Under the pieces are notes generated by a model. The model saw nothing but the letters and a program-made list of their open reading frames with translations, was not told the origin of the DNA and did no database searches. DNA of 64,000 nucleotides, from positions 372,001 through 436,000 of the forward strand of contig NZ_BCTK01000006.1 in assembly GCF_001571245.1 (NCBI RefSeq). The letters run 5' to 3'. Every line of letters starts with the position of its first letter. Position 1 is the stretch's first letter. Both the position numbers and the translations under genes were made by a program. Of this stretch, positions 43,205-53,489 are shown piece after piece. Source of the DNA: Achromobacter piechaudii NBRC 102461. GTDB taxonomy: Bacteria; Pseudomonadota; Gammaproteobacteria; Burkholderiales; Burkholderiaceae_B.

Positions 43205-45271
43205 TCAGCGCACGCGCATGCCGGGCTTGGCGCCGGGGAAGGGTTCCAGCACATAGATGCCGGCGTCCACCGCTTCGTCCGCGTGGCTGGCGGCCAGCAC
43301 CATGCCTTCGGATACGCCGAACTTCATCTTGCGCGGCGCCAGGTTGGCCACCATGACCGTCAGCTTGCCGATCAGGTCTTCCGGCTTGTAGGCGGACTTG
43401 ATGCCCGAGAACACGTTGCGGTGGCGGCCTTCGCCCACGTCCAGCGTCAGGCGCAGCAGCTTGGTCGAGCCTTCGACGTGTTCGCAGTTGACGATCTGTG
43501 CGATGCGCAGATCGACGCGGGCGAAGTCGTCGATGGAAATGGTTTCGGCGATGGGCTCGCCGCCGGGCACGACGACCGGTGCGGCCGGCGGTTCGAACAG
43601 GTCTTCCAGCATTTGCGGTTCAACGCGTTGCATCAAGTGCTTGAACGGCGCAACGCGTTGCGGCAGCACGGCGGCATCGGCCCAGGTGAACGGCGCTTGT
43701 GCGCCGAACAGTTCAAGCGCGACGCGCTCGGCCAGCGACGGCAGCACCGGCGCAAGCATCACCGACAAGGCCTTGAAGCCGGCCAGCGAGCGCGAGCAGA
43801 TGTCTTGCAGCGCGGCCTTTTGCGCATCGTCGGCCGTGGCCAGGCCCTTGGCCAGCACCCACGGCTGGGCGGTGTCGAACGCCTGGTTGATGCGGTCGGC
43901 GTACGCCATGATTTCGCGGATGGCGCGGTTGTATTCGCGCGCTTCGAAGGCGGCGCGGATCGACTCGGCCTGCTCGGCGTATTCGGCGGACAGTGCTGCG
44001 GTGTCGCCCGAATAGCCCAACGCGCCGTCAAAGTGCTTGGTGATGAAGCTGGCGGCGCGGCTGGCGATGTTGACGTATTTGCCGACCAGGTCGCTGTTGA
44101 CGCGGGCGATGAAATCTTCGGGGTTGAAGTCCACGTCTTCAACGCGGGCGTTGAGCTTGGCGGCGATGTAATAGCGCATCCATTCCGCATTCATGCCCAG
44201 TTCCAGATAGCGCAGCGGCGAAATGCCGGTGCCGCGGCTCTTGGACATTTTTTCACCGCTGACGGTGATGAAGCCGTGCACGTTCACCGCGTCCGGCGTC
44301 TTGCGGCCGGCGAACTTGAGCATGGCGGGCCAGAACAGGGCGTGGAAATACACGATGTCCTTGCCGATGAAATGCACTTGTTCGGTCGTGCCGTTGGGGT
44401 CGAGCAGGGCGTCGAAGTCCAGTCCCTTGACCGCGCAATACGACTTGAGCGAGGCCAGGTAGCCCACCGGCGCGTCCAGCCACACGTAGAAATACTTGCC
44501 CGGCGCATCCGGGATTTCAATGCCGAAGTAGGGCGCATCGCGCGAGATGTCCCAGTCGCCCAGCTTGGCCTCGCCGTCTTCGGCGCCCAGCCATTCGCGC
44601 GTCTTGGCCAGCATTTCGGGCTGCAGGTGCTTGCCGCCGTTGGCGTTGGAGCCCGTGGTCCATTGCTGCAGGAATTCCACGCAGCGCGGGTCGGACAGCT
44701 TGAAGAAGAAGTGGTCGGACGACTTCAGCACCGGCGTCGCGCCGGTCAGCGCCGAATACGGGTTGATGAGTTCGGTGGGCGCGTACACCGCGCCGCAGAC
44801 CTCGCAGGAATCGCCGTATTGGTCCTTGGCGTGGCACTTGGGGCATTCGCCCTTGATGTAGCGGTCGGCCAGGAACATGCCCTTGACCGGATCGTAGAAC
44901 TGCTCGATGGAGCGCGTTTCGATCAGGTTCTGCTCGCGCAGCGCGCGGTAGATGTCGTGCGACAGCGCAACGTTCTCGGCAGAGTCGGTGGAATGCCAGT
45001 GGTCGAAACGGATGTGGAAGCCGTTCAGGTACTGGGGGCGTTCAGCGGCGTAGCGGGCCACCAGCGCTTGCGGCGTGATGCCTTCTTTTTCGGCCTTCAA
45101 CATGATCGGCGCGCCGTGCGCGTCATCGGCACCCACGAAATGCACCGTGTGGCCCGCCATTCGCATCGAACGCACCCAGATATCAGCCTGGATGTATTCC
45201 ATGATGTGGCCGATGTGGAAGGATCCGTTGGCGTAGGGCAGCGCTGTGGTGACAAAAAGGGTGCGAGACAT
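43205..45271 (-). CDS. metG: Methionyl-tRNA synthetase
   Basis: 688 residues, full length. The catalytic HIGH motif is at 19-22 ([10 protein letters not shown]). A zinc knuckle lies in [18 protein letters not shown], and the KMSKS loop in [12 protein letters not shown]. The C-terminal 110 residues ([20 protein letters not shown] onward) are the OB-fold tRNA-binding domain that also dimerises the enzyme. It charges initiator and elongator tRNA-Met in the cytoplasm. It is a single-gene unit and ends at the bidirectional terminator shared with trhO. Confidence 0.97.
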   Translation of the reverse strand: MSRTLFVTTALPYANGSFHIGHIMEYIQADIWVRSMRMAGHTVHFVGADDAHGAPIMLKAEKEGITPQALVARYAAERPQYLNGFHIRFDHWHSTDSAENVALSHDIYRALREQNLIETRSIEQFYDPVKGMFLADRYIKGECPKCHAKDQYGDSCEVCGAVYAPTELINPYSALTGATPVLKSSDHFFFKLSDPRCVEFLQQWTTGSNANGGKHLQPEMLAKTREWLGAEDGEAKLGDWDISRDAPYFGIEIPDAPGKYFYVWLDAPVGYLASLKSYCAVKGLDFDALLDPNGTTEQVHFIGKDIVYFHALFWPAMLKFAGRKTPDAVNVHGFITVSGEKMSKSRGTGISPLRYLELGMNAEWMRYYIAAKLNARVEDVDFNPEDFIARVNSDLVGKYVNIASRAASFITKHFDGALGYSGDTAALSAEYAEQAESIRAAFEAREYNRAIREIMAYADRINQAFDTAQPWVLAKGLATADDAQKAALQDICSRSLAGFKALSVMLAPVLPSLAERVALELFGAQAPFTWADAAVLPQRVAPFKHLMQRVEPQMLEDLFEPPAAPVVVPGGEPIAETISIDDFARVDLRIAQIVNCEHVEGSTKLLRLTLDVGEGRHRNVFSGIKSAYKPEDLIGKLTVMVANLAPRKMKFGVSEGMVLAASHADEAVDAGIYVLEPFPGAKPGMRVR

Positions 45272-45499
45272 GGTTGTCGACAGAGGTTGAAGGAAAAAGG
45301 GATTGGCGGGCCATTTTAGGGCAATGGCGAAGCCTTGCCGGGGGCGCTGCCCGAAAACGACGCAACCCGCCTATCGCGGGAAGGCGATTCGGGCGGGTTG
45401 AAGGGGTAGCGGCCGATACGCGCTGGCGGCGCCTGCCGTTGACAGGCCGCGCGCGTCGCAAGCTGCAAACGGCCGTGCAAACGACTCGTGCAACGACAA

Positions 45500-45523
45500 A
45501 CTTGCGCCGCGAGCGGCGCAAGT
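45500..45523 (-). terminator. Hairpin, probable weak terminator after the small membrane protein gene
   Basis: ACTTGCGCCG and CGGCGCAAGT are perfect 10-bp arms around CGAG. Read on the minus strand it lies 20 nt after the stop at 45543 and is followed by TTTGTCGTTG. The T run is short, so termination may be partial. Confidence 0.5.
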
Positions 45524-45542
45524 CTTGGCGAGATTGCCGCGG

Positions 45543-45818
45543 TTAGCGGACTTCTCGAGCTTCGACGTCGATCACATCGCCACGCGGTTGCGTGGCGAAG
45601 GGGGCGGTGGCGGTCTGGAAGGGTCCCGGTCGGGCGCCTTGGCGCTGGCTCCAGTAGGCGCGAACGCCGAAAGGTTTGCCGCGCACCTTGGCGACCACGT
45701 AAAGGATCGCCACGGCAAGCGCCGTGGACAGCATGAAGACCAGCGCCATCGCCATACCGATCAAGGCCAGGGCGGCGAAAAGGACGGCACGGAAGAAGCG
45801 GATAAGTGTGTTGGTCAT
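45543..45818 (-). CDS. Small inner-membrane protein of unknown function
   Basis: 91 residues from ATG 45818. Residues 5-45 are strongly hydrophobic (RFFRAVLFAALALIGMAMAL, then a second helix), followed by a basic loop and a Pro/Thr-rich polar tail ending in VIDVEAREVR. The pattern is that of small two-helix membrane proteins conserved in this group of bacteria. No function is recognisable. It diverges from apbC and lies 271 nt upstream of metG on the same strand. Confidence 0.65.
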   Translation of the reverse strand: MTNTLIRFFRAVLFAALALIGMAMALVFMLSTALAVAILYVVAKVRGKPFGVRAYWSQRQGARPGPFQTATAPFATQPRGDVIDVEAREVR

Positions 45819-45919
45819 GAAGGTCGGATGCAAAACGCAGCGAAAGGTTCCCGCGTATCCGCTATCCTTTAGGGGATGGCGGCCCGCAGAAGCCGCGCTG
45901 CCTACGGAACCATAGTGAC

Positions 45920-47008
45920 ATGAGTATAACGATAGAAAACATCCGCGCTGCATTGCGCGCCGCGCACGACCCGAACACGGGATTGGACCTGGGCGTTTCT
46001 GTAAAAGATCGTGACATTGACCTGAGCGGCGGCGGTGCTGCCGTGACGCTGGAGTTGGGTTATCCCGCCGACGGCGTGCGGGAACAGGTCGCCGCGGTGG
46101 CGGCGGCGGCGCTGGCCAAGGCCGGCGTGCCCGACGCCCGCATCACGATCACCTGGAAGATTGCCGCGCACGCCGTGCAGAAGGGCCTGAAGCCGCTGCC
46201 CAACGTGCGCAACATCATTGCAGTGGCCTCCGGCAAGGGCGGCGTGGGCAAGAGCACCACCGCCGTCAACCTGGCGCTGGCGCTGGCCGCCGAAGGCGCC
46301 AAGGTGGGCGTGCTGGATGCCGACATCTACGGCCCCAGCGTGCCGACGATGCTGGGCATCTCGGGCCGTCCCGAAAGCCTGGACAACAAAAGCATGGAGC
46401 CCCTGACCGGCCACGGTCTTCAGGCCAATTCCATCGGTTTCCTGATCGACGCCGACTCGCCCGCCATCTGGCGCGGCCCGATGGTGACGCAGGCGCTGGA
46501 GCAGTTGCTGCGGCAAACCAACTGGCGCGACCTGGATTACCTGATCGTCGACATGCCCCCGGGCACGGGCGACGTGGCGCTCACGCTGGCGCAGAAGGTG
46601 CCCGTGGTGGGCGCGGTCATCGTCACCACGCCGCAGGACGTGGCCTTGCTGGACGCGCGCAAGGGCCTGCGCATGTTCCAGAAGGTCGAAGTGCCGATTC
46701 TGGGCGTGGTCGAAAACATGGCCATCCATATCTGCTCGCAGTGCGGACACGCCGAACACATCTTTGGCGAAGGCGGCGGCCAGCGCATGGCCGAGCAGTA
46801 CCAGACGCCTTGGCTGGGCAGCCTGCCCCTGACGCTGGCCATCCGGGAACAGACGGACGCCGGCACGCCCACCGTAGTGTCGGACGCAGGCAGCGAGGCG
46901 GCCGCGCTTTATCGCGGCATCGCCCGCAAGCTGGCGGCCGGGGTGGCGGCGTTGCCGCGTGACATGGCAGGTAAATTCCCGTCCATCGTCGTCCAGCAGC
47001 CGACCTGA
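45920..47008 (+). CDS. apbC: Iron-sulfur cluster carrier protein ApbC (Mrp/NBP35 family)
   Basis: 362 residues. An N-terminal MIP18-like domain (about 1-85) precedes a P-loop ATPase domain with the deviant Walker A GKGGVGKST (K111 in the loop), DADIYGPSVPTMLG and VDMPPGTGDVALTL. The cluster-bridging CxxC is in HICSQCGH. ApbC binds a [4Fe-4S] cluster at the dimer interface and hands it to apo-proteins. Only 3 nt separate its stop from tamA, so the three genes apbC-tamA-tamB may share a transcript. Confidence 0.95.
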   Translation: MSITIENIRAALRAAHDPNTGLDLGVSVKDRDIDLSGGGAAVTLELGYPADGVREQVAAVAAAALAKAGVPDARITITWKIAAHAVQKGLKPLPNVRNIIAVASGKGGVGKSTTAVNLALALAAEGAKVGVLDADIYGPSVPTMLGISGRPESLDNKSMEPLTGHGLQANSIGFLIDADSPAIWRGPMVTQALEQLLRQTNWRDLDYLIVDMPPGTGDVALTLAQKVPVVGAVIVTTPQDVALLDARKGLRMFQKVEVPILGVVENMAIHICSQCGHAEHIFGEGGGQRMAEQYQTPWLGSLPLTLAIREQTDAGTPTVVSDAGSEAAALYRGIARKLAAGVAALPRDMAGKFPSIVVQQPT

Positions 47009-47011
47009 CTC

Positions 47012-48907
47012 ATGCAATGGGCAGCCCGCGCCTTTTTGGCAGGACTATGCGTGTTTTCGGCCGAGGCGCTGGCCAAGCGCCCGGAAATCATCGTGGACCC
47101 GGGCGGCGTGCCGCCGGCCGCGCTCAAGGCGATTACCGAAGCGGTTGATGCCATCGCACGTCTGGCCGAAGACCAGGATGGCGGCGAAATCAACCGCTTG
47201 CGGCGTCGCGCGCGCGACGCCACGCTGGCCGCGCTGGCGACGCAAGGTTATTTTTCGCCGAAGGTCACGCTGGAATCCGGCACCGATATCGGCGGGGAAA
47301 CCTGGGATATCGGCATCGTGCCGGGCAAGCGCACGACCGTCTCGTCCGTGGACCTGACCTTCACGGGCCGCATCACCCGGCCCGAATACGCGCAGCGTGT
47401 GCAGAAGCTGCGCGACGACTGGCAGCTCAAGGCGGGCCAGCCCTTCATCAACAGCGACTGGAACCGCGCCAAGTCGAACCTGCTGGACGAGATCTCCACG
47501 CGCGATTTCATGCTGGCGCGCATGACCGCTTCGCAGGCCGACATCATGGCCGACACGGCCTCGGCCGCGCTGCACGTCACCATCGACAGCGGGCCGCAGG
47601 TCCGCATGGGTGAACTGACCACCGAAGGCCTCAAGCGTGTGCCGGACAAGCTGGTGCAGCGTTACGTGCGTTATTCGGTCGGCGCCGCCTACGATCAGAA
47701 CCGGCTGGACACCTGGCAGCAGGATCTGCAATCGACGGCGTTCTTCCGTGGCGCTTTCGTGTCGCTGGAACAGCCGGGCCTTACGCCGCCGCAGGCGTCC
47801 GAAGTGAACTCCGATCGCGCCCGCGCGCCCGGATCCACCGACCTGGCCGCCGCCACGCCCGCGGGCGATCCGTCCGTGTCCGGCGCCGTGCCGCCTCCGC
47901 CGCCCGTCTATGACTCGGACGGCGAAGTGACGTTGCCGGTGCAGGTTCGCGTGGTCGAGGCGCCGCCCAAGCGCTTCACCGCCTCGATCGGCGTGGATGA
48001 CGAAGCGGGCGTGCGGGTGGAATCGCTGTACCGGCAGAACGTGGTCTTTGGCCAGCCGCTCACCATGGAAACCGGTTTCAGCGTGGACCGGCTGCGCCAA
48101 CGCGCCTATGCCGACTTCCTGCTGCCGCCGACCGAGCGCGGCTACAAGGATTCGTTTGGCGTGCTGGCCGACCATTCCGACATCCAGGGGCTGGACGTGA
48201 CCCGCTATGCGCTGGGCGCGACCCGCCTGCAAGAGCGCAAGGGCGCGGGCGACAGCCGCGTCGAATACGAAACGCGCTGGGGCCTGCTGCTGGCGCAGGA
48301 CCACGTGAAGATCGACGGCGGCGACGAATACACCCTGCCGACGCTGACCGCCACCGCCGAATGGCTGCGCCGCGACGTCGACAACAAATACGACCCGCGC
48401 GAAGGCAACCTGATCGCCGTGGGCGGCGGCGTGGGCGTGACGTTGGACACCGGCGAGCCCTACACCCGCGCCCGCCTGCGCGCGCAGAAGTGGTGGCCCA
48501 TCGGCAAGCTCGACGTGCTGACCGTGCGTGGCGAGGTGGGACGCGTGTGGTCCAGCAGCAAGGTGCAGGTGCCGGACGACTTCGGTTTCCGCACAGGCGG
48601 TGCGCGCTCCATTCGGGGTTACCGCTACCAAAGCATCGGCCTGCAACGCGACAACGCGGTGGTCGGCGCGCCCACGCTGGTGGTGGGCAGCGTGGAATAC
48701 GACCATTACTTCAATGAACGCTGGGGCATGGGCGTGTTCGTGGATGCGGGCGATGCCGCCGAGTCCTTCGGCGACATGTCGCTGGCCGTGGGTTACGGCG
48801 TCGGGGCGCGCGTGCGCACGCCTGCCGGCCCCCTGTTCCTGGACGTGGCGTACGGTCAGCGCGAGCGCGACCTGCGTCTGCACTTCTCCTTGGGGATCGC
48901 GTTTTGA
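47012..48907 (+). CDS. tamA: Outer-membrane translocation/assembly protein TamA
   Basis: 631 residues. The signal peptide ends near ALA-KRPE. Three POTRA-type domains cover about 25-270, a Pro/Ala-rich insert with PPPPP lies near 290-305, and the rest is an Omp85 16-strand barrel with the conserved RGYRYQS lid-lock motif and a terminal Phe (LHFSLGIAF). TamA works with TamB to insert a subset of outer-membrane proteins and in lipid transport. It is followed by tamB with overlapping or nearly overlapping ends. Confidence 0.93.
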   Translation: MQWAARAFLAGLCVFSAEALAKRPEIIVDPGGVPPAALKAITEAVDAIARLAEDQDGGEINRLRRRARDATLAALATQGYFSPKVTLESGTDIGGETWDIGIVPGKRTTVSSVDLTFTGRITRPEYAQRVQKLRDDWQLKAGQPFINSDWNRAKSNLLDEISTRDFMLARMTASQADIMADTASAALHVTIDSGPQVRMGELTTEGLKRVPDKLVQRYVRYSVGAAYDQNRLDTWQQDLQSTAFFRGAFVSLEQPGLTPPQASEVNSDRARAPGSTDLAAATPAGDPSVSGAVPPPPPVYDSDGEVTLPVQVRVVEAPPKRFTASIGVDDEAGVRVESLYRQNVVFGQPLTMETGFSVDRLRQRAYADFLLPPTERGYKDSFGVLADHSDIQGLDVTRYALGATRLQERKGAGDSRVEYETRWGLLLAQDHVKIDGGDEYTLPTLTATAEWLRRDVDNKYDPREGNLIAVGGGVGVTLDTGEPYTRARLRAQKWWPIGKLDVLTVRGEVGRVWSSSKVQVPDDFGFRTGGARSIRGYRYQSIGLQRDNAVVGAPTLVVGSVEYDHYFNERWGMGVFVDAGDAAESFGDMSLAVGYGVGARVRTPAGPLFLDVAYGQRERDLRLHFSLGIAF

Positions 48908-48909
48908 CC

Positions 48910-51900
48910 ATGTTGCGCAAATTCCTGCGCCATGTGCTGGTGTGGTGGCTGCCGGGTTTGGCGATGCTGCTGTTGCTGGCCGCCGGCTTTCTGTTCTGGC
49001 TGCTGGCGTCGCAAAATGGCACGCGTCTGCTGCTGACTACGGCTGCCCAGCAGCTGGACGGCCAGGCGCTGAATGTGCGCGGATCGGTGCTGCGCGGCAT
49101 GTCAGTCGGCCAACTGGATCTGAACGTGGCAGGCACCCGCGTCCAGGTCAGCGATCTGCATCTGAATGTGCATTGGCGCGAGCTGGGCAACCGCCTGCTG
49201 CACGTGCGGGACGTATCTGCGAGCTCGGTGCGCGTGGCGCTGGCGCCTGCCGCCGACGACGCGCCCGCGACTCCTGACAGCAACGAGCCCTTCACGCTGC
49301 CGTCCTTGCCCGTCGATATCGCCGTGGACCGCCTGGCGCTGGGCGAGTTTCATCTGGAGCAGGACGGCCAGCCGCTGCCGGTCACGCTGGGCGACCTTAG
49401 CGCGACCTTCGCGGCGGGCAAGCAGCAGGCGCAGTTGCGCATCGCGTCGTTGCGAATCGGCCATCAGATGGGCGAGGCGCAAGTGTCCGGCGAGGCCCAG
49501 GTGCAAGACTTGGCCGATCCCTGGCCCTTCGCCGCGCGCCTGGACGTGACCGCGCGCGGATCCGGCCCCGACTCGCCCTTGTGCCAGGCCGACAAGTTCA
49601 GCGGCGTGTTCGCTGCCGCGCCTGGCAAGCAGGACGAGGCCAAATCGTCGGCGCGGCCGGCTGCCGGAGCCGATGCCCGCCAGCCGACGTCGCAAGGCAA
49701 ATCCGCACCCAAGGCCGACGCCAAAGGCGCGCCGGCTTCCGGCAGCAAGTCCGACGCCAAGAGCGCGGCGGCTTCCGGCGCCAAGGCCGACGCCAAGAGC
49801 GCGGCGGCTTCCGGCACCAAGTCCGACGCCAAAACCGCGCCGGCACTCAGCACCAAAGTCGACATCAACGCCGCCGCTGCGGCCGAGATCAGCGGCCCAC
49901 CCGCGCCCGCCTGTCAGGTGGTGTTGCGCGCCGATGCGGCGGGTTCGATGGACGGCATCCAGGCCAAGCTGGATGGCGAGGGCTCCGGCCTGCTGCTCGA
50001 TGTGGTGGCCGATCTGGCCCCTCGGACCGCGCTGATCCTGCGCAGCGCCCGCGCCAATGCCCAATTGCCCGACAAATCGTCGCTGACTGCCCAGTTCGAT
50101 CTGCAACCGGCTCCCGACCAACCTGCCGGACGCGACCGCATAAGCGGCACGATCAGCGCGCAGCGTCTGGATCTGGCTCCCTGGCTGGGCAAGGCCATTC
50201 CCCCGGCGATCTTGACGGTGCGCGGCGACGTCCAGGCCGACATCGAAAATCTCAGCCAATTGCGCCACGCTGCGGTCGACCTGCGTTTTGAAGAAGGCAC
50301 CCGCTGGAACAAGCAGCCGCTGACCGGAAGCGTCAAGGCGCAGGTGGATATCGCCGCTACGGCTGCCAGCGCTGCCACCGGCTCCAACGCTACCAACAAC
50401 GCTGCCAGCCCCAGCGGCGCCGGCGCGACCCCTGCGGCCACGCCCGCTCCCCCCGCTGGCAACCCGCCTGCCGCGACTCCGTCCGCATCCCCAATGTCGC
50501 CGGAGGCCGACCCGCTTTCCGGCCTGCGCATCCACGGCCTCGCGGTGGACTTGAAACTGGGCCGCAACCGCATCCAGGCATCCGGAGAGCTGGACGCCGA
50601 CGACGGCGCGCTGACCCTGGACGCGCAAGCGCCGCAGTTGGACGCCTTCTGGCCGGGCATTCCCGGTGGCGCCGAACTCAAGGGCAAGCTGGCCGGCAAG
50701 GTGGCCGCCCATCGCGGCGAACTGAATGCCAGCTATACGCCCGCCAAGCCCCGCGCCGGCGTACTGGGCGAAGCGCCGGCCAAGGCCAGCATTGTCTTTG
50801 CCGGTGGCTGGGGCAAAGGCCCTTCCGGCCAACCCGATGCGGCACTGGTGGGTTGGCGCGGCAGCTTCTCGCGGTTGACGGCCGATAGCGCCGGGTTCGC
50901 CGTGGCGGCCGAGCGGCCGGTCACCCTGGCCTTCCTGCCCGACGCCGTGCACCCGCAGTGGCAATGGCAGGTCGGCCAGACCGTACTGAGCATCACGCTG
51001 CCCGGCAAGGAACGCCTGACCGTGGCGCATCAAGGCTCGCGCGGCGGCGGCAAGCGCTGGGAAACCGCTGGCCAGGCCGATAACCTCGTCATCACGGCCG
51101 CCATGGCCCGCCAGGTGATCGGGGCTGTGGACCCCGAGGCAGCCGCCAAGCTCGCCAAAGGCCCCTCGCGCGTGAACGCCATGGTGCCCGATGGCCAGCG
51201 CCGTATTGCGCTGGACGTGCTGTGGGACCTGAAGTTCGACGGCCGGCTGGCGGGCAAGGCGCGCATCGCCCGTCGCGAGGGCGACCTGTTGATTCCGGGC
51301 GATCCGCCGATTCCGCTGGGGCTCAAAGCGCTGGTGCTGGACCTGACCGCCACGCCCACGTCCGCCAACGCCAGCCGCCTGGACGCCAAGATCGATCTGG
51401 CCACCAACAAGATGGGCAGCATCAGCGGCACCGGCACGGCCGTGCTGCGGGTGGATGCCCAGGGCGGCATGGCGCTGGACGAACGCCAGGCGCTGCGCGC
51501 CAAGCTGGACGCCGATATTGCCGACCTGGCCTGGGTCGGCCTGTTCGTGGGCGACTCGATGGAAGTGGGCGGCGCGGTCAAGGCCAATATCGAGGTGCAA
51601 GGCACGCTGGCCGGCAAATGGTCGGCCACGGGCAACATCCGGGGCGACAAGCTGCGCGTCGTGCGCATCGACGACGGCGTGCGCCTGATCGACGGCACGC
51701 TGTCCGCGCGCATGGACGGGCAGCGCCTGGTGCTGGACAGCCTGCGCTTTCCGGCCTCGCTGCGCGTCATGCCGGCCGAATGGCGCACCAAGGAATGGAT
51801 CACGACCAGTCCCGACGCCAAGGGCGGATACGCCGAGGCCCGCGGGCAGTGGAACATCATGGACGGGGGCGGCGACATCAAGTTGACCCTGTACCGCTTC

Positions 51901-52863
51901 CCGGCGCTGCAACGCTCGGACCGCTACGCCATGGTCTCGGGCACGATCACCCTGACCGCCGCCATGCCGCGCATCGATATCGTCGGCGACCTGAAAGCGG
52001 ACGCCGGCTGGTTCAGCCTGGAAATTCTGCAGGGCGTGCCCTCGCTGGATGAGGACGTGAAAGTCATCCACGCCGGCCAGGACCGCGCCACGGTGTCGAC
52101 GCCGCTGCAAACCAGCATGAACCTGAAGTTCGACATGGGGCCGCGCTTCTACATCACCGGCATGGGGCTGGACGCGGGGCTGCTCGGTTCCATCCAGATC
52201 CTGCTGAACGATGGCCGGCTGACCGGCGTGGGCGCGCTGCGCACGCGCGGCGGCGGCATCGAGGCCTACGGCCAGAAGCTGCGCCTCAGCCGCGGCACGC
52301 TGACCTTCCAGGGCCGGCTGGACAACCCGCTGCTGGATATCGAGGCGCTGCGCACGGGCGAACAGGTCGAGGCCGGCGTCAAGGTGGTCGGCACCGCGCA
52401 ACGTCCGCGCATCGACCTGGTTTCCTATCCCGATGTCAGTGACGTGGAAAAGCTGTCGTGGCTGCTGCTGGGCCGGGGGCCGGACGAAAGCGGCAGCGAC
52501 GCCGCCTTGCTGGTATCGGTGGGCACGGCGCTGCTCGGGGGCGGGCAACCGTTCTACAAGCAGTTCGGGCTGGACGACGTCAGCGTGCGCACGGGCAATA
52601 TCGGCAGCTCGGGCAGCATCCTGCCGGACCGCACCGTGGCCGGCGACGTAAATCGGGACAGTGACAGCCAGTTGGCGACGCAATTCCTGGTCGCCAGCAA
52701 GTCGTTCGCCAATGGCATCACCCTGAGCGTCGAGCAGGCGCTGGCGGGTAGCGATACCGTGGGCCGGGCCAGTTACCGGCTGGCGCGCGGGCTGTCGGTC
52801 GACCTGAAGGGCGGGTCGGTCAACGGCATCGCGCTGGTGTACCGGACGTTCTGGGGGAACTGA
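48910..52863 (+). CDS. tamB: Inner-membrane translocation/assembly protein TamB
   Basis: 1317 residues from ATG 48910; a TTG at 48904 overlapping the tamA stop is an alternative start. An N-terminal signal anchor (WWLPGLAMLLLLAAGFLFWL) is followed by a very long beta-rich AsmA-like region that forms a hydrophobic groove, and the C-terminal TamB/DUF490 domain (about 970-1317). Two low-complexity inserts interrupt the groove region, at about 240-320 and 480-545, the first built of 12-residue repeats. TamB spans the periplasm and partners TamA. Confidence 0.93.
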   Translation: MLRKFLRHVLVWWLPGLAMLLLLAAGFLFWLLASQNGTRLLLTTAAQQLDGQALNVRGSVLRGMSVGQLDLNVAGTRVQVSDLHLNVHWRELGNRLLHVRDVSASSVRVALAPAADDAPATPDSNEPFTLPSLPVDIAVDRLALGEFHLEQDGQPLPVTLGDLSATFAAGKQQAQLRIASLRIGHQMGEAQVSGEAQVQDLADPWPFAARLDVTARGSGPDSPLCQADKFSGVFAAAPGKQDEAKSSARPAAGADARQPTSQGKSAPKADAKGAPASGSKSDAKSAAASGAKADAKSAAASGTKSDAKTAPALSTKVDINAAAAAEISGPPAPACQVVLRADAAGSMDGIQAKLDGEGSGLLLDVVADLAPRTALILRSARANAQLPDKSSLTAQFDLQPAPDQPAGRDRISGTISAQRLDLAPWLGKAIPPAILTVRGDVQADIENLSQLRHAAVDLRFEEGTRWNKQPLTGSVKAQVDIAATAASAATGSNATNNAASPSGAGATPAATPAPPAGNPPAATPSASPMSPEADPLSGLRIHGLAVDLKLGRNRIQASGELDADDGALTLDAQAPQLDAFWPGIPGGAELKGKLAGKVAAHRGELNASYTPAKPRAGVLGEAPAKASIVFAGGWGKGPSGQPDAALVGWRGSFSRLTADSAGFAVAAERPVTLAFLPDAVHPQWQWQVGQTVLSITLPGKERLTVAHQGSRGGGKRWETAGQADNLVITAAMARQVIGAVDPEAAAKLAKGPSRVNAMVPDGQRRIALDVLWDLKFDGRLAGKARIARREGDLLIPGDPPIPLGLKALVLDLTATPTSANASRLDAKIDLATNKMGSISGTGTAVLRVDAQGGMALDERQALRAKLDADIADLAWVGLFVGDSMEVGGAVKANIEVQGTLAGKWSATGNIRGDKLRVVRIDDGVRLIDGTLSARMDGQRLVLDSLRFPASLRVMPAEWRTKEWITTSPDAKGGYAEARGQWNIMDGGGDIKLTLYRFPALQRSDRYAMVSGTITLTAAMPRIDIVGDLKADAGWFSLEILQGVPSLDEDVKVIHAGQDRATVSTPLQTSMNLKFDMGPRFYITGMGLDAGLLGSIQILLNDGRLTGVGALRTRGGGIEAYGQKLRLSRGTLTFQGRLDNPLLDIEALRTGEQVEAGVKVVGTAQRPRIDLVSYPDVSDVEKLSWLLLGRGPDESGSDAALLVSVGTALLGGGQPFYKQFGLDDVSVRTGNIGSSGSILPDRTVAGDVNRDSDSQLATQFLVASKSFANGITLSVEQALAGSDTVGRASYRLARGLSVDLKGGSVNGIALVYRTFWGN
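49711..49854 (+). repeat. Four tandem 36-nt repeats inside tamB
   Basis: Units start at 49711, 49747, 49783 and 49819. The two central copies are nearly identical and the outer ones degenerate. Each encodes a 12-residue unit like KSDAKSAAASGA (tamB residues about 268-315). The period is a multiple of three, so copy-number changes keep the frame. Confidence 0.85.
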
Positions 52864-52906
52864 GTAAAATAAGCGCCACTTCATCCCCTTTAGCACCATT
52901 CCCACC

Positions 52907-53470
52907 ATGAGCATCAAAAGCGACCGCTGGATCCGCCGTCAGGCCGACGCCGGCATGATCGAACCCTTCGAACCGGGTCAGGTGCGCACGGCCAATGGCG
53001 GGCGCATCGTCAGTTACGGCACCAGCAGCTACGGTTACGACGTGCGCTGCGCCGACGAATTCAAGATCTTCACCAACATCAATTCCACCATCGTCGATCC
53101 CAAGAATTTCGACGAAGGCTCGTTCGTGGACTTCAAGGGCGACGTCTGCATCATCCCGCCGAACTCGTTTGCCCTGGCCCGCACGGTGGAATACTTCCGT
53201 ATTCCGCGCAGCGTCCTGACCATCTGCCTGGGCAAGAGCACCTACGCGCGCTGCGGCATCATCGTCAACGTGACGCCGCTGGAACCCGAATGGGAAGGCC
53301 ACGTCACGCTGGAATTCTCGAACACCACGCCGCTGCCCGCCAAGATCTATGCCGGCGAAGGCTGCGCGCAGATGCTGTTCCTGGAAAGCGATGAAGTGTG
53401 CGAAACCTCGTACGCGGATCGTGGCGGCAAGTACCAGGGCCAGCGCGGCGTCACGCTGCCGCGCACCTGA
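52907..53470 (+). CDS. dcd: dCTP deaminase
   Basis: 187 residues, the usual size. Motifs are [11 protein letters not shown] at the N-terminus, [18 protein letters not shown], the catalytic region [20 protein letters not shown] and the Glu-containing [15 protein letters not shown], and [13 protein letters not shown] at the C-terminus, which closes over the nucleotide. The homotrimer deaminates dCTP to dUTP for thymidylate synthesis. It is 43 nt after tamB with an AT-rich gap, so it may have its own promoter. Confidence 0.96.
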   Translation: MSIKSDRWIRRQADAGMIEPFEPGQVRTANGGRIVSYGTSSYGYDVRCADEFKIFTNINSTIVDPKNFDEGSFVDFKGDVCIIPPNSFALARTVEYFRIPRSVLTICLGKSTYARCGIIVNVTPLEPEWEGHVTLEFSNTTPLPAKIYAGEGCAQMLFLESDEVCETSYADRGGKYQGQRGVTLPRT

Positions 53471-53489
53471 TGGGTTTGCGCTGCCCGGT

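Noticed and set aside
49102..52917. A 1271-codon open frame on the minus strand
   Set aside because: It is antisense to tamB and has the His/Gln/Arg-rich composition of a shadow frame.
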